A DNA stretch of 64,000 nt from assembly GCF_016863515.1 (NCBI RefSeq), contig NZ_BOPA01000010.1, positions 248,001 to 312,000 on the forward strand. The letters are read 5' to 3'. The notes beneath the pieces are model-generated. The model was not told where the DNA came from. It searched no databases and was given only the letters and a program-made list of their open reading frames with translations. Position numbers and translations under genes: made by a program. Position 1 is the first letter of the stretch. Every line of letters begins with the position of its first letter. This DNA is from Micromonospora gifhornensis (GTDB taxonomy: Bacteria > Actinomycetota > Actinomycetes > Mycobacteriales > Micromonosporaceae). Of this stretch, positions 15,771 to 23,509 are shown one piece after another.

Positions 15771-16412
15771 TCAGCGTCCGCCGGGGGTCAGCAGACCCCT
15801 GTCGTACGCGACGGCCACGGCGGCGGCCCGGTCGTTGACCCCGAGCTTGGCGTACACGTGCAGCAGATGGGTCTTGACGGTGGCCTCGCTGATGAACAGT
15901 TGGGCGGCGGCCTCCCGGTTCGTCGAGCCGCGCGCCACCAGGGTGAGCACCTCCAGTTCCCGGTGGCTCAGCGGCTCCTCGGCCGGGGCGCGCAGCCGGC
16001 CCATCAGCCGACCCGCCACGGCGGGGGAGAGCACCGACTCGCCCCGGGCGGCGGCGCGTACCGCCCGAACCAGTTCGTCGCGGGGGGCGTCCTTGAGCAG
16101 GTAGCCGGTGGCACCGGCCTCGATCGCCGGCAGCACATCCGCGTCCGTGTCGTACGTGGTCAGCACCAGTACCTTCGCCGTGCTGTCCGAGCGGACCAGC
16201 CGACCGATCGCGGTCACCCCGTCCATGCCGGGCATCCGCAGGTCCATCAGCACCACGTCGGGACGGTGCCGGGCGGCCAAAGCCAGCGCCTCGGCGCCGT
16301 CGGCCGCCTCGCCCACCACCTCGAACCCGGGATCACCTGTGAACATGCCGCGTAGCCCGTCCCGCACCACCGGATGGTCGTCGACGATCAGCAGGCGTAC
16401 CGGATCGGTCAC
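15771..16412 (-). CDS. NarL/LuxR-family response regulator
   Basis: A 213-residue two-component response regulator. The receiver domain has the acidic pair DD at 11-12, the phospho-acceptor Asp57 in LMDLRMPGMDG, a threonine in VLTTYD and the lysine in LLKDAP. Residues ~145-205 are a LuxR-type helix-turn-helix (LSHRELEVLTLVARGSTNREAA). It should be phosphorylated by the kinase encoded just upstream; the two reading frames overlap by four bases (ATGA). Its likely target is the ABC exporter of the same operon. Confidence 0.9.
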   Translation of the reverse strand: MTDPVRLLIVDDHPVVRDGLRGMFTGDPGFEVVGEAADGAEALALAARHRPDVVLMDLRMPGMDGVTAIGRLVRSDSTAKVLVLTTYDTDADVLPAIEAGATGYLLKDAPRDELVRAVRAAARGESVLSPAVAGRLMGRLRAPAEEPLSHRELEVLTLVARGSTNREAAAQLFISEATVKTHLLHVYAKLGVNDRAAAVAVAYDRGLLTPGGR

Positions 16413-17674
16413 CCCACACCCCCCGGCAGGGCCGGCACGGACGCGGAGATCGCGGTGCCGCCGCCCGGCTCGGACTCCACATCGAGGCGGCCCCCGACCT
16501 CGGTGACCCGTTGCCGCATGGCAGTCAGCCCGTAGCCGCCGTCCGGCTTCGGTGCGGCAGCCTCGGCGTCGAAGCCGGTGCCGTCGTCCCGGACGTCCAG
16601 GGTCACCACATCCGACATGTAGGACAGGGTCAGCCCCACCCGGGTGGCGGCGGCGTGCCGGGCCACGTTGGCCAACGCCTCCTGGGCGGCCCGCAGCAGG
16701 GTCACCTCGACCTCCGGATGCAGCGGCCGAGGGGTGCCTGTGGTGTTGACCTCGGCCCGTACCCCGTGCCGCGCGGACCAGCGTCCACCCAGCTCGGTCA
16801 GGGCGTCGGGCAGCCGAGCGGCCTCCAGCGGCTCCGGACGGATCGCGCGGACCGAGCGACGGGCCTCGGTGAGGCTCTCCCGGGCCAGCGCCAGCGCATT
16901 GTCCACATGCCGCCGCCAGTCACCGGAACGGTCGCGGGTCTGCTCGGCCGCCTCCAACTGGGTGATGATGCCGGTGAGCCCCTGCGCCAGGGTGTCGTGG
17001 ATCTCCCGGGCCATCCGCTGCCGTTCGTCGAGCACCCCGGCCTCCCGGGCCTGGGTGACGAGTTGGGCGTGCAGACCCTCGTTCTCCCGTACCGTCTCGG
17101 TGAGCTGGCGGTTCGCGGCGGCCAACTCGGCCACCAGCCGCTTGCGTTTCTCGCCCTGGTGCTCGGAAACGTAGGTGAACCAGCTGACCGCCCCGGCGAT
17201 CGTCACGTTGAAGATCACCATCACCAGCCAGATCGCCCAGTGCGACGACACAACCGGTAGGCCGCCGCTCTGCGAGGTGGCGAGCAGCACGGCGGTGACG
17301 ACCACCCCGGCGATCCGCCACCTGCCGGGCAGGAAGAAGGCGTGCACATATCCGATCCAGGCGAAGAAGCCGTACCACGGACTGGCGACCACCAGCACGG
17401 CGGCGAATGCGAGCAGCCCGAGGTAGTAGACCGTCATCAGCGCACGCCGGCTCTGCCAGCGCGGGTGCAGGGTGATGAACCAGGCGATCCAGCAGGCAGC
17501 GGCCACGGCGACGGTCAGGGTGGCCGCCAACGGGATACTGCGCGGCGTCGGCGCGAAGACGGCCAGCACAGTGCCGACGATCAGCCCTCCGAAGGGCAGC
17601 ACCCGCCAGACATTCGCTTCCCGGACCTGCCAGGCATCCATTCGGTCGTCGGGTCGGTCGCCGCTGCTGGTCAT
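16409..17674 (-). CDS. DesK-type sensor histidine kinase
   Basis: A 421-residue membrane kinase. Residues ~25-170 hold five to six membrane helices without a large extracellular domain, which suits sensing of membrane state or a lipophilic compound. The HisKA_3 dimerisation helix has the phospho-acceptor His226 in MAREIHDTLAQGLTG. The ATP-binding HATPase domain shows NVARHA, DVRDDGTGFD and GGYGLTAMRQR. It pairs with the overlapping response regulator and lies 11 bases after the ABC permease gene. Confidence 0.9.
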   Translation of the reverse strand: MTSSGDRPDDRMDAWQVREANVWRVLPFGGLIVGTVLAVFAPTPRSIPLAATLTVAVAAACWIAWFITLHPRWQSRRALMTVYYLGLLAFAAVLVVASPWYGFFAWIGYVHAFFLPGRWRIAGVVVTAVLLATSQSGGLPVVSSHWAIWLVMVIFNVTIAGAVSWFTYVSEHQGEKRKRLVAELAAANRQLTETVRENEGLHAQLVTQAREAGVLDERQRMAREIHDTLAQGLTGIITQLEAAEQTRDRSGDWRRHVDNALALARESLTEARRSVRAIRPEPLEAARLPDALTELGGRWSARHGVRAEVNTTGTPRPLHPEVEVTLLRAAQEALANVARHAAATRVGLTLSYMSDVVTLDVRDDGTGFDAEAAAPKPDGGYGLTAMRQRVTEVGGRLDVESEPGGGTAISASVPALPGGVG

Positions 17675-17685
17675 CGGATCCCCGC

Positions 17686-18420
17686 CTACTGCCAGCGGAA
17701 CAGTTTCGTCGCGAGAGCACCGGCGGCCACCGCGACCACCGCCATTATCACCAGATGCAGCGGGTGCGGTGCGGTGCCCGTCCAGGCATCCAGCAGGGCC
17801 TGTACTCCGGGCGGGGCGTAGGCGCCGATCTCGGCGATGAAGTCGGGCAGCAGGAACCTCGGCAGGTACACGCCGCCGAAGAACATCACCACCATGAACA
17901 CCGGTACGGTCAGCGCCTGGGCCGACCTGGCGGTGGGCGCGGCCGCCGCCACAAGCAGTCCCAGCGCGAGCAGCGCCGCGGTGCCGAGGACCAGGGCGGC
18001 GGCGAAGCCGAGCGGATGCTGCGGCAGCGGTACGCCGAACGCCAGCCGGGCCACCATGGCGAGCAGCACCGCGCTGATCAGAATGCCGATCAGCGCCAGC
18101 ACCAGTTGGGCCAGCAGCAGGGCCAGCGGGCTGGCCGGGGTGGTGGCCAGCCGGCGCAGGATGCCGCGCTCCCGATAGGTGGCCAGCACGGTGGGCAGGA
18201 CGTTCACGCCGACCATCGCCAGGGTGACCACCAGCAGGGACGGAGTGAAGTAGGTGATGAAGGACTGCCCGCCGAGATCCGCAGTGGGCTGGCGGAGGGT
18301 GGGGATGAGTCCGAGGACCACCAGGATCAGGGTGGGCAGTGCGATGGTGAGCACCATCGTCGAGGTGTCCCGCAGGTAGAGCCGTGCCTCGGTCTTGAGG
18401 ATCTGGCTGAAGGCGTGCAT
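17686..18420 (-). CDS. ABC-2 type exporter permease
   Basis: A 244-residue membrane protein with about six helices, matching the ABC-2 (DrrB/NodJ-like) permease family: a cytoplasmic N-terminal segment (SQILKTEARLYLRDTST), helices around residues 20-40, 55-80, 95-125, 135-160 and 165-185, and a final helix before the KLFRWQ end. It partners the ATPase encoded ten bases upstream to export a drug, lipid or peptide. The operon organisation with a two-component system suggests that the exported compound, or the stress it causes, is sensed. Confidence 0.85.
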   Translation of the reverse strand: MHAFSQILKTEARLYLRDTSTMVLTIALPTLILVVLGLIPTLRQPTADLGGQSFITYFTPSLLVVTLAMVGVNVLPTVLATYRERGILRRLATTPASPLALLLAQLVLALIGILISAVLLAMVARLAFGVPLPQHPLGFAAALVLGTAALLALGLLVAAAAPTARSAQALTVPVFMVVMFFGGVYLPRFLLPDFIAEIGAYAPPGVQALLDAWTGTAPHPLHLVIMAVVAVAAGALATKLFRWQ

Positions 18421-18430
18421 GGCGTTCCCC

Positions 18431-19339
18431 TCAGTCGGTGAGCCGGCGCCCGGTCAGCTCGACGAACGCGTCGTCCAACGTGGCCTGCTCCAGCCGCAGG
18501 TCGGCGGCGATGATCTGGTTACGGGCGAGGACGGAGGTGACCGCGTGCAGCACGTCACCGGTGCCGGTCACCACCACCTGGGTGCCGCTGCGGGTCACCG
18601 AGGTCACCTGCGGCAACCCGGTGAGGAGGTGATCGTCGAGCGGAGTGGACGGGCGGAACCGGATCCGTTGGTCGGGTACCACGGCCGAGACCAGCCCGGC
18701 CGGGCTGTCCAACGCCATCACCCGCCCCTTGTCGATCACGGCGAGCCGGTCGCAGAGCCGCTCGGCCTCCTCCATGAAGTGGGTGACCAGCACGATCGTC
18801 ACGCCGCGATCCCGGACCCGCTCGATCAGACTCCAGGTGTCCCGGCGGGCCTGCGGATCCAACCCGGTGGTCAACTCGTCCAGGATGGCGATCTTCGGGT
18901 TGCCGACCAGCGCCAGCGCGATGGAGAGCCGTTGCTTCTGGCCGCCGGAGAGCTTGTCGTACGGGGTGTTGCGCTTCTCGCCGAGCCCCAACTCGTCGAT
19001 GAGTTGGGCCGGGTCCGCCGGGTCGCGGTAGAACGAGGCGTACATTTCCAGCGCCTCCGCCACCCGGAGCCGGTCCGGCAACCGGCTCTCCTGTAGCTGC
19101 ACCCCCACCAGATGGCGCAGCCGGGTGGCGTCCCGGCGAGGGTCCAGCCCGAGGACGGACACCTCGCCCCCGTCGGGGACGCGCAACCCGGCGACACACT
19201 CCACGGTGGTGGTCTTGCCCGCACCGTTCGGGCCGAGGACGCCGAAGATCTCGCCCGCCGCGACGTCGAACGACACATCCTGCACCGCCACCGTCTCGCC
19301 GTACCGCTTGTGCAGGTGGGACACCTCGATCACCGGCAT
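18431..19339 (-). CDS. ABC exporter ATPase (DrrA-like)
   Basis: A 302-residue nucleotide-binding subunit with Walker A GPNGAGKTT near residue 40, Q-loop VQLQES, signature LSGGQKQR near residue 135, Walker B IAILDELT, and the H-loop histidine in LVTHFMEEAE. A C-terminal ~80-residue extension is typical of DrrA-type exporters. It is the first gene of the minus-strand operon ATPase-permease-kinase-regulator-WYL and diverges from the EI24 gene across a 149-bp region. Confidence 0.9.
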   Translation of the reverse strand: MPVIEVSHLHKRYGETVAVQDVSFDVAAGEIFGVLGPNGAGKTTTVECVAGLRVPDGGEVSVLGLDPRRDATRLRHLVGVQLQESRLPDRLRVAEALEMYASFYRDPADPAQLIDELGLGEKRNTPYDKLSGGQKQRLSIALALVGNPKIAILDELTTGLDPQARRDTWSLIERVRDRGVTIVLVTHFMEEAERLCDRLAVIDKGRVMALDSPAGLVSAVVPDQRIRFRPSTPLDDHLLTGLPQVTSVTRSGTQVVVTGTGDVLHAVTSVLARNQIIAADLRLEQATLDDAFVELTGRRLTD

Positions 19340-19488
19340 CGCATCGCCCTTCGCTCGGTTACCCGTACAGCGTCGCCGCGGCGGGCCGGTACGGGATCGA
19401 CCAGCTGTAGACGATCTCGTTCGGCTCCGGTTGACCCGAACGATCCGTCGATCGGTTGATGTGCTGGCCGGTGACTAGGCTCAGCGGC

Positions 19489-20280
19489 GTGAACGTTTCC
19501 GAGATGTCCGGCACCGCCACGAGCACCGCGCGGCGGTTCGCCGATGGTGCCGGGTTCCTGCTGCGTGGCATCGGGCTGTACGTACGCAATCCCGGTCTGA
19601 TGCTGCTCGGCGTGGTGCCGGCGCTGATCTCCGGCGTGCTGTTCCTGGCCGCGTACGCCATCCTGGTCGCCTTCGTCGGCGACCTGGCCACGGCGGTGAC
19701 CCCCTTCGCCGACGACTGGTCGACGGCGGCCCGCAGGGTGGTCCGGGTGATCGCCGGCCTGGCCGTCCTCGGCCTCGGTGGCCTGCTCGCTGTGCTCACC
19801 TTCACCGCCGTCACCCTGGTCATCGGCGACCCGTTCTACGAGAAGATCTCCGAGCGGGTGGAGCAGCGGTACGGCGGCGCGCCCGACGCGGTCGAGGTGC
19901 CGTTCTGGGCGTCCCTGCGGCGCAGCGCCGCCGACTCGATCCGGCTGGTCGCCCTGGCAGCGCTGTTCGGCATTCCGCTGTTCGCGGCCGGGTTCATTCC
20001 GCTGCTCGGCCAGACGGTGGTACCGGTGATCGGTGCCGCCGTCGGTGGTTGGCTGCTCGCCGTGGAACTTGTCGGCGCGCCCTTCTACCGGCGCGGCAAG
20101 GGGTTGCGGGAGCGTCGGGCAGCGCTGAAGGTCGACCGTCCCACCGCGCTCGGCTTCGGGATGGCGGTCTTCGTCTGCTTCCTGATCCCGCTCGGCGCGG
20201 TGCTGCTCATGCCGGCCGCGATCGCCGGTGCCACCCTGCTCGCCCGCCGTGCCCTCGGCCAACCCGTCACGGAGGACTGA
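19489..20280 (+). CDS. EI24-domain (CysZ-like) membrane protein
   Basis: A 263-residue integral membrane protein of the EI24/CysZ-like family, with helices near residues 30-60, 85-115, 155-185, 188-205 and 225-255, and the conserved GDPFYEKISERVEQ loop after the second hydrophobic pair. CysZ proteins import sulfate, while the actinobacterial EI24 proteins are uncharacterised, so transport is only a guess. GTG 19489 is chosen because a TAGGCT -10 box lies seven bases upstream; a longer frame from 19456 would run through the promoter. The macro-domain gene follows after three bases. Confidence 0.75.
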   Translation: MNVSEMSGTATSTARRFADGAGFLLRGIGLYVRNPGLMLLGVVPALISGVLFLAAYAILVAFVGDLATAVTPFADDWSTAARRVVRVIAGLAVLGLGGLLAVLTFTAVTLVIGDPFYEKISERVEQRYGGAPDAVEVPFWASLRRSAADSIRLVALAALFGIPLFAAGFIPLLGQTVVPVIGAAVGGWLLAVELVGAPFYRRGKGLRERRAALKVDRPTALGFGMAVFVCFLIPLGAVLLMPAAIAGATLLARRALGQPVTED

Positions 20281-20283
20281 CCC

Positions 20284-20799
20284 GTGGACATCACCCTGGT
20301 CGAGGGAGACATCACCGCCGAACGGGTGGACGCGGTGGTCAACGCCGCCAATTCGTCACTGCTCGGCGGCGGTGGAGTGGACGGTGCCATCCACCGCCGG
20401 GGCGGCCCGGCGATCCTCGCCGAATGCCGGGCGCTGCGCGCCTCCCGCTACGGCCGGGGCCTGCCGACCGGCCAGGCCGTCGCGACCACCGCCGGTGACC
20501 TGCCGGCCCGCTGGGTGGTGCACACCGTCGGCCCGGTCTGGTCGGCCACCGAGGACCGCTCGGCGCTGCTGCGCGACTGCTACACCAACAGCCTCGCCGT
20601 CGCCGACGACCTGGGCGCGGTCACCATCGCCTTCCCGCTGATCTCCGCCGGCGTCTACGGCTGGCCGGTCGCCGACGCGGTCCGCCAGGCCCTGACGGTG
20701 CTGCGTGCGGCCACCCCGACCAACCTCACCGAGGCCCGGCTGGTCCTCTTCGGCCCCGACACCCACGCCACCGCCAAGCAGGTCCACGCGACCCCCTGA
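20284..20799 (+). CDS. Macro-domain protein, probable O-acetyl-ADP-ribose deacetylase
   Basis: A 171-residue stand-alone macro domain close to E. coli YmdB. It contains VEGDITAERVDAVVNAANSS, the GGGGVDGAIHRRGG loop, TAGDLPARWVVHTVGP and ISAGVYGWP. It is expected to bind ADP-ribose and hydrolyse O-acetyl-ADP-ribose or remove ADP-ribose from proteins. It starts at GTG 20284, three bases after the EI24 gene, so the two are co-transcribed. It converges on the DUF559 gene with one 42-bp palindrome between the two stops. Confidence 0.9.
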   Translation: MDITLVEGDITAERVDAVVNAANSSLLGGGGVDGAIHRRGGPAILAECRALRASRYGRGLPTGQAVATTAGDLPARWVVHTVGPVWSATEDRSALLRDCYTNSLAVADDLGAVTIAFPLISAGVYGWPVADAVRQALTVLRAATPTNLTEARLVLFGPDTHATAKQVHATP

Positions 20800-20877
20800 C
20801 CCGCCGCGGCTCGCTCTCTCGGCCCGCGCCAGCCTGACCCGCCCGCTCCCGCCCGCTCCCGCCCGGCACCACGCGAC

Positions 20878-20919
20878 TGGGTGCGTTTGTTGTTGCCAGG
20901 GCGACAAGAAGTGCACCCA
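20878..20919 (-). repeat. 42-bp palindrome, family R3 (left, imperfect copy)
   Basis: Begins TGGGTGCGTTTGTTGTTGCC and ends GAAGTGCACCCA; the 19-base arms pair with about four mismatches. It has the same length and the same outer arms as the perfect copy at 21913-21954. It lies 19 bases beyond the stop codon of the DUF559 gene and between two convergent genes, so a terminator role is plausible. There is no clear run of U. Confidence 0.8.
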
Positions 20920-20938
20920 AAGCGAGTGGCATTGGTGA

Positions 20939-21886
20939 TCATCCTGGCCAACCGGCTGAGGTGAGGGCGGCGCGGAGTTGCGCCGCGACCTCGTCTGGGC
21001 GGTGCCGGATGTCGAAGGCGGTGAACCGCAGGATGCGGTCGCCCTCGATCCAGATCCGGTTCTGTCGACGCAGATCGGCGGCCCAGTGTCGGGCGTCCAT
21101 GTGATGTCCACCGTCGACCTCGACGTGTAGCCGCCACTGCGGCCAGTACGCGTCCAGGTAGCGCAGCCGCCCGTCGGTGTCCCGGCGTTGCTGCTGCGCC
21201 TGTGGTGCAGGCAGCCCGTACCGCCGACACAGCCGGACCAGATCGATCTCGGACAGCGCCTCCGCACCGCCGGCGATGTCGTTGATCGTCTCCCTGATCA
21301 GCCTGCGCCGCCCGGCCCGAGGCATCCGATCCAGGACCGCTGCAAGTTCCGCCGGTGTCACCCGCCGTTGCTGACATCCCGCCGCCAGGAGCTGCTGCGC
21401 TTCGTCGTCGGTACGCACCCATTGCGCTGCGTCCACGAGGGCCCGTGCCATCGCCGTACGGTCGGGCCGGCCACGCTGCCGATCCTCGGCCAACAGGTGC
21501 CGTGCACGTCGTACCCGTACCGCAGGTAGGCCGAGCGGCAGACGGCGCAGTAGATCTGCCTGCCGTCGCTGGTGGGGGACCAACACGTCAACGGTCTCGT
21601 AGCGCCACTTGCCCTGCAGGCCGCCAGCCGTCGCCGCCGCGAGCCCGGCGAGCACTGCGCCCGGCCCGGCGGCCAGCACCGCAGCCCACCACTGCTGCTC
21701 CCGGCGGTACGGCTCGCCGGGCGGTGCGGCACGGAGAATGCCGCGGCACACCCTGCCCCACCGGCCGGTCGCCAGCAGGTGCCGCACCTTCGCCGGAGTC
21801 AGTTCGGCGGTCGCCTGCGCCCAGCTCAACATCCCCGATTGCTCGAACAGCAACCACTCCATCGCATCCGCATCGTCGCTCGGCAT
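20939..21886 (-). CDS. AbiEi-like winged helix plus DUF559 (Vsr-like nuclease fold) protein
   Basis: A 315-residue protein. Residues ~10-80 resemble the AbiEi_4 N-terminal winged helix (SGMLSWAQATAELTPAKVRH, then GRWGRVCRGI). Residues ~230-310 are a DUF559 domain with a PD-(D/E)xK/Vsr-like pattern: LDAYWPQWRLHVEVDGGHH, D and R residues in the following helix, and RILRFTAFDIRH. DUF559 proteins are predicted DNA endonucleases of unknown role; no AbiEii toxin or methyltransferase partner is nearby. Starts at 21910, 21892 and 21886 are possible; 21886 is chosen for distance from the palindrome. The gene is bracketed by two copies of the R3 palindrome. Confidence 0.7.
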   Translation of the reverse strand: MPSDDADAMEWLLFEQSGMLSWAQATAELTPAKVRHLLATGRWGRVCRGILRAAPPGEPYRREQQWWAAVLAAGPGAVLAGLAAATAGGLQGKWRYETVDVLVPHQRRQADLLRRLPLGLPAVRVRRARHLLAEDRQRGRPDRTAMARALVDAAQWVRTDDEAQQLLAAGCQQRRVTPAELAAVLDRMPRAGRRRLIRETINDIAGGAEALSEIDLVRLCRRYGLPAPQAQQQRRDTDGRLRYLDAYWPQWRLHVEVDGGHHMDARHWAADLRRQNRIWIEGDRILRFTAFDIRHRPDEVAAQLRAALTSAGWPG

Positions 21887-21912
21887 CCGCATCGATCGAT
21901 TGCAGCGCAATG

Positions 21913-21954
21913 TGGGTGCATTTGTTGTCCCTGGGACGACAACAAATGCACCCA
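21913..21954 (-). repeat. 42-bp palindrome, family R3 (right, perfect copy)
   Basis: TGGGTGCATTTGTTGTC (21913-21929) pairs perfectly with GACAACAAATGCACCCA (21938-21954) around an 8-base loop. It starts 10 bases beyond the RidA stop (minus strand) and ends just upstream of the DUF559 gene. The second copy lies at 20878-20919 on the other side of that gene. Confidence 0.9.
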
Positions 21955-21964
21955 GAGGGCGGGT

Positions 21965-22375
21965 TCAGGAGGCGGGGATGGCGGCGATCGCCTCGACCTC
22001 GACGAGTTGGTCGCGGTAGCCGAGCACGGTCACCCCGAGCAGGGTGCTGGGGGCGTCGTGGTCGCCGAAGGCCGCCCGTACCACCTCCCAGACCGTGACC
22101 AGGTCCTCCTGGCGGGTGGAGGCCACGTACACGGTGCTCTTGACGACGTCGGCGAGCGTGGCGCCGGCGGCGGCCAGGGCGGTCTCCAGGTTGGCCATCA
22201 CCTGCCGGGCCTGGGCCGCGTGGTCGCCGGGAGCGACCGTCCGGCCCTCGGCGTCGAGCGGGCAGGCGCCCGCGGTGAAGACCAGGCGGGCACCGGGTTC
22301 CACGGTGGCCAGATAGGCGTACGGGGCGACGTCGGCGAGCGCGGGAACGGGCAGCAGGCGAACCGGGTGGGACAT
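21965..22375 (-). CDS. RidA family enamine/imine deaminase
   Basis: A 136-residue member of the RidA (YjgF/YER057c) family with LVFTAGACPLDAEGRTV, QVMANLETALAAAG, DVVKSTVYVAS and a C-terminal LVEVEAIAAIP. RidA trimers release ammonia from reactive enamines such as 2-aminoacrylate. The usual substrate-binding arginine near residue 105 is not in its common context, so this may be one of the non-Rid1 subgroups. It stands alone between palindrome R3 downstream and an R1 repeat upstream. Confidence 0.85.
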   Translation of the reverse strand: MSHPVRLLPVPALADVAPYAYLATVEPGARLVFTAGACPLDAEGRTVAPGDHAAQARQVMANLETALAAAGATLADVVKSTVYVASTRQEDLVTVWEVVRAAFGDHDAPSTLLGVTVLGYRDQLVEVEAIAAIPAS

Positions 22376-22421
22376 GCGGGGCAGGCTAGCCGCCCACCGA
22401 GCCGGGTGCCAGGCGATAAGT

Positions 22422-22480
22422 GTTTGTTAATAAGGGGCCCTTGCTCTACCGGAGGCGTTAACAAGGTGCCCTTCCTTACA
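22422..22480 (-). repeat. Dispersed ~55-bp repeat, family R1 (copy 2)
   Basis: On the minus strand it reads TAAGGAAGGGCACC, TTGTTAACGCCTCCGGTAG, then AAGGGCCCCTTATTAACA. It begins four bases after the stop codon of the LacI-family gene (TGA GGTG TAAGG...), in the same orientation as that gene. It is well placed to terminate the five-gene sugar operon. Confidence 0.85.
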
Positions 22481-22482
22481 CC

Positions 22483-23502
22483 TCAGGCGGAGTCGCGGAG
22501 GATGAGTTCGGTGGGGAGGATGAGGGCGGGTTCGACCTCCTCGCCGGCCGCGAGGCGCAGCAGCAGACGGGTGCCCTGCCGGCCGAGTTCCACGATCGGC
22601 TGCCGCACGGTGGTCAGCGGCGGCTCGGTGTACGCGGCGGTCTCGATGTCGTCGAAACCGATCACCGCGACGTCCTGCGGCACCCGCCGTCCCGCCTCGC
22701 GCAGGGTACGCAGGGCGGCGTGCGCCATCAGGTCAGATGCGGCGAAGACGGCGTCCAGGTCGGGGTGGGCGGTGAGCAGTTCCCGCATCGCCGCCGCACC
22801 GGACTCCCGGGTGAAGTCGCCGACCGCCACCATCTGCGGCAGCCCGGCGGCGGCCACCGTGTCCCGGTAGCCGGCCAGCCGTTCGATGCCGGCGACCATG
22901 TCCTGCGGCCCGGCGATGGTGGCGATGCGTCGCCGACCGGTGTCGATCAGGTGGCGTACCGCCTTGGTCACCCCGGCGACCTGGTCGACGTCGACGTACG
23001 GCACGTTCGCGCCGTCGAGGGGCCGGCCGCTGCACACCACCGGGATGCCCAGCGCGGCGAGCTTGGCGGGCAGCGGGTCGGCACCGTGCAGCGAGGCGAA
23101 CAGCACCCCGTCGACGTGCCGTCCGGTGGTGTACCGCTCGACCCGTTCGTGCCCGGCCGGCGAGCCGGCCAGCATCAGCACCAACTGCTTGTCGGCGGCC
23201 TCCAACTCCTGGGCTGCGCCCCGGATGATGCCGGGGAAGACCTGGTCGTCGGAGAAGACCCGGGTCGCCTCCTCCGGCATCACCAGGGCGATCGAGTCGG
23301 TCCGCTGGGTGACGAGGGAGCGGGCGGCGAGGTTCGGCACGTACCCCAGCTCGGCCACCGCCTGGCGGACCGCCTCCCGGATCGGCTCGGCGACCGTGGT
23401 GGAACCGTTCACCACCCGGGAGACGGTGGCCCGGGACACTCCGGCCCGCCGCGCCACCGCTTCCAGAGTGGGCCGTTGCGCGCCCGTCATCGGAGAAACC
23501 AC
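22483..23502 (-). CDS. LacI-family repressor of the beta-glucoside operon
   Basis: A 339-residue LacI/GalR-type repressor. The N-terminal helix-turn-helix reads TLEAVARRAGVSRATVSRVV, followed by the hinge helix ARSLVTQRTDSIALV. The periplasmic-binding-protein-like core continues to the end and should bind the inducer sugar. It is the last gene of the operon, eight bases after the beta-glucosidase, and probably acts at the two GAGAGCGCTCTC palindromes upstream of the binding-protein gene, like CebR or BglR in Streptomyces. Confidence 0.9.
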   Translation of the reverse strand: MVSPMTGAQRPTLEAVARRAGVSRATVSRVVNGSTTVAEPIREAVRQAVAELGYVPNLAARSLVTQRTDSIALVMPEEATRVFSDDQVFPGIIRGAAQELEAADKQLVLMLAGSPAGHERVERYTTGRHVDGVLFASLHGADPLPAKLAALGIPVVCSGRPLDGANVPYVDVDQVAGVTKAVRHLIDTGRRRIATIAGPQDMVAGIERLAGYRDTVAAAGLPQMVAVGDFTRESGAAAMRELLTAHPDLDAVFAASDLMAHAALRTLREAGRRVPQDVAVIGFDDIETAAYTEPPLTTVRQPIVELGRQGTRLLLRLAAGEEVEPALILPTELILRDSA

Positions 23503-23509
23503 CGCCTCG

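Noticed and set aside
14785..19339. Part of a biosynthetic gene cluster because of the DrrAB-type exporter
   Set aside because: No biosynthetic enzymes (PKS, NRPS, terpene or RiPP) are nearby; the operon is a self-contained exporter with a two-component system.
20939..21886. AbiE-type toxin-antitoxin system
   Set aside because: Only an AbiEi-like winged helix fused to a DUF559 domain is present. No AbiEii nucleotidyltransferase toxin is adjacent; the nearest nucleotidyltransferase (14022-14723) is an unrelated RlaP type 6 kb away.
20878..21954. The 42-bp palindromes as terminal inverted repeats of an insertion sequence
   Set aside because: Each copy is itself a complete palindrome, the enclosed protein has no DDE, serine or tyrosine transposase motif, and no target duplication is visible.
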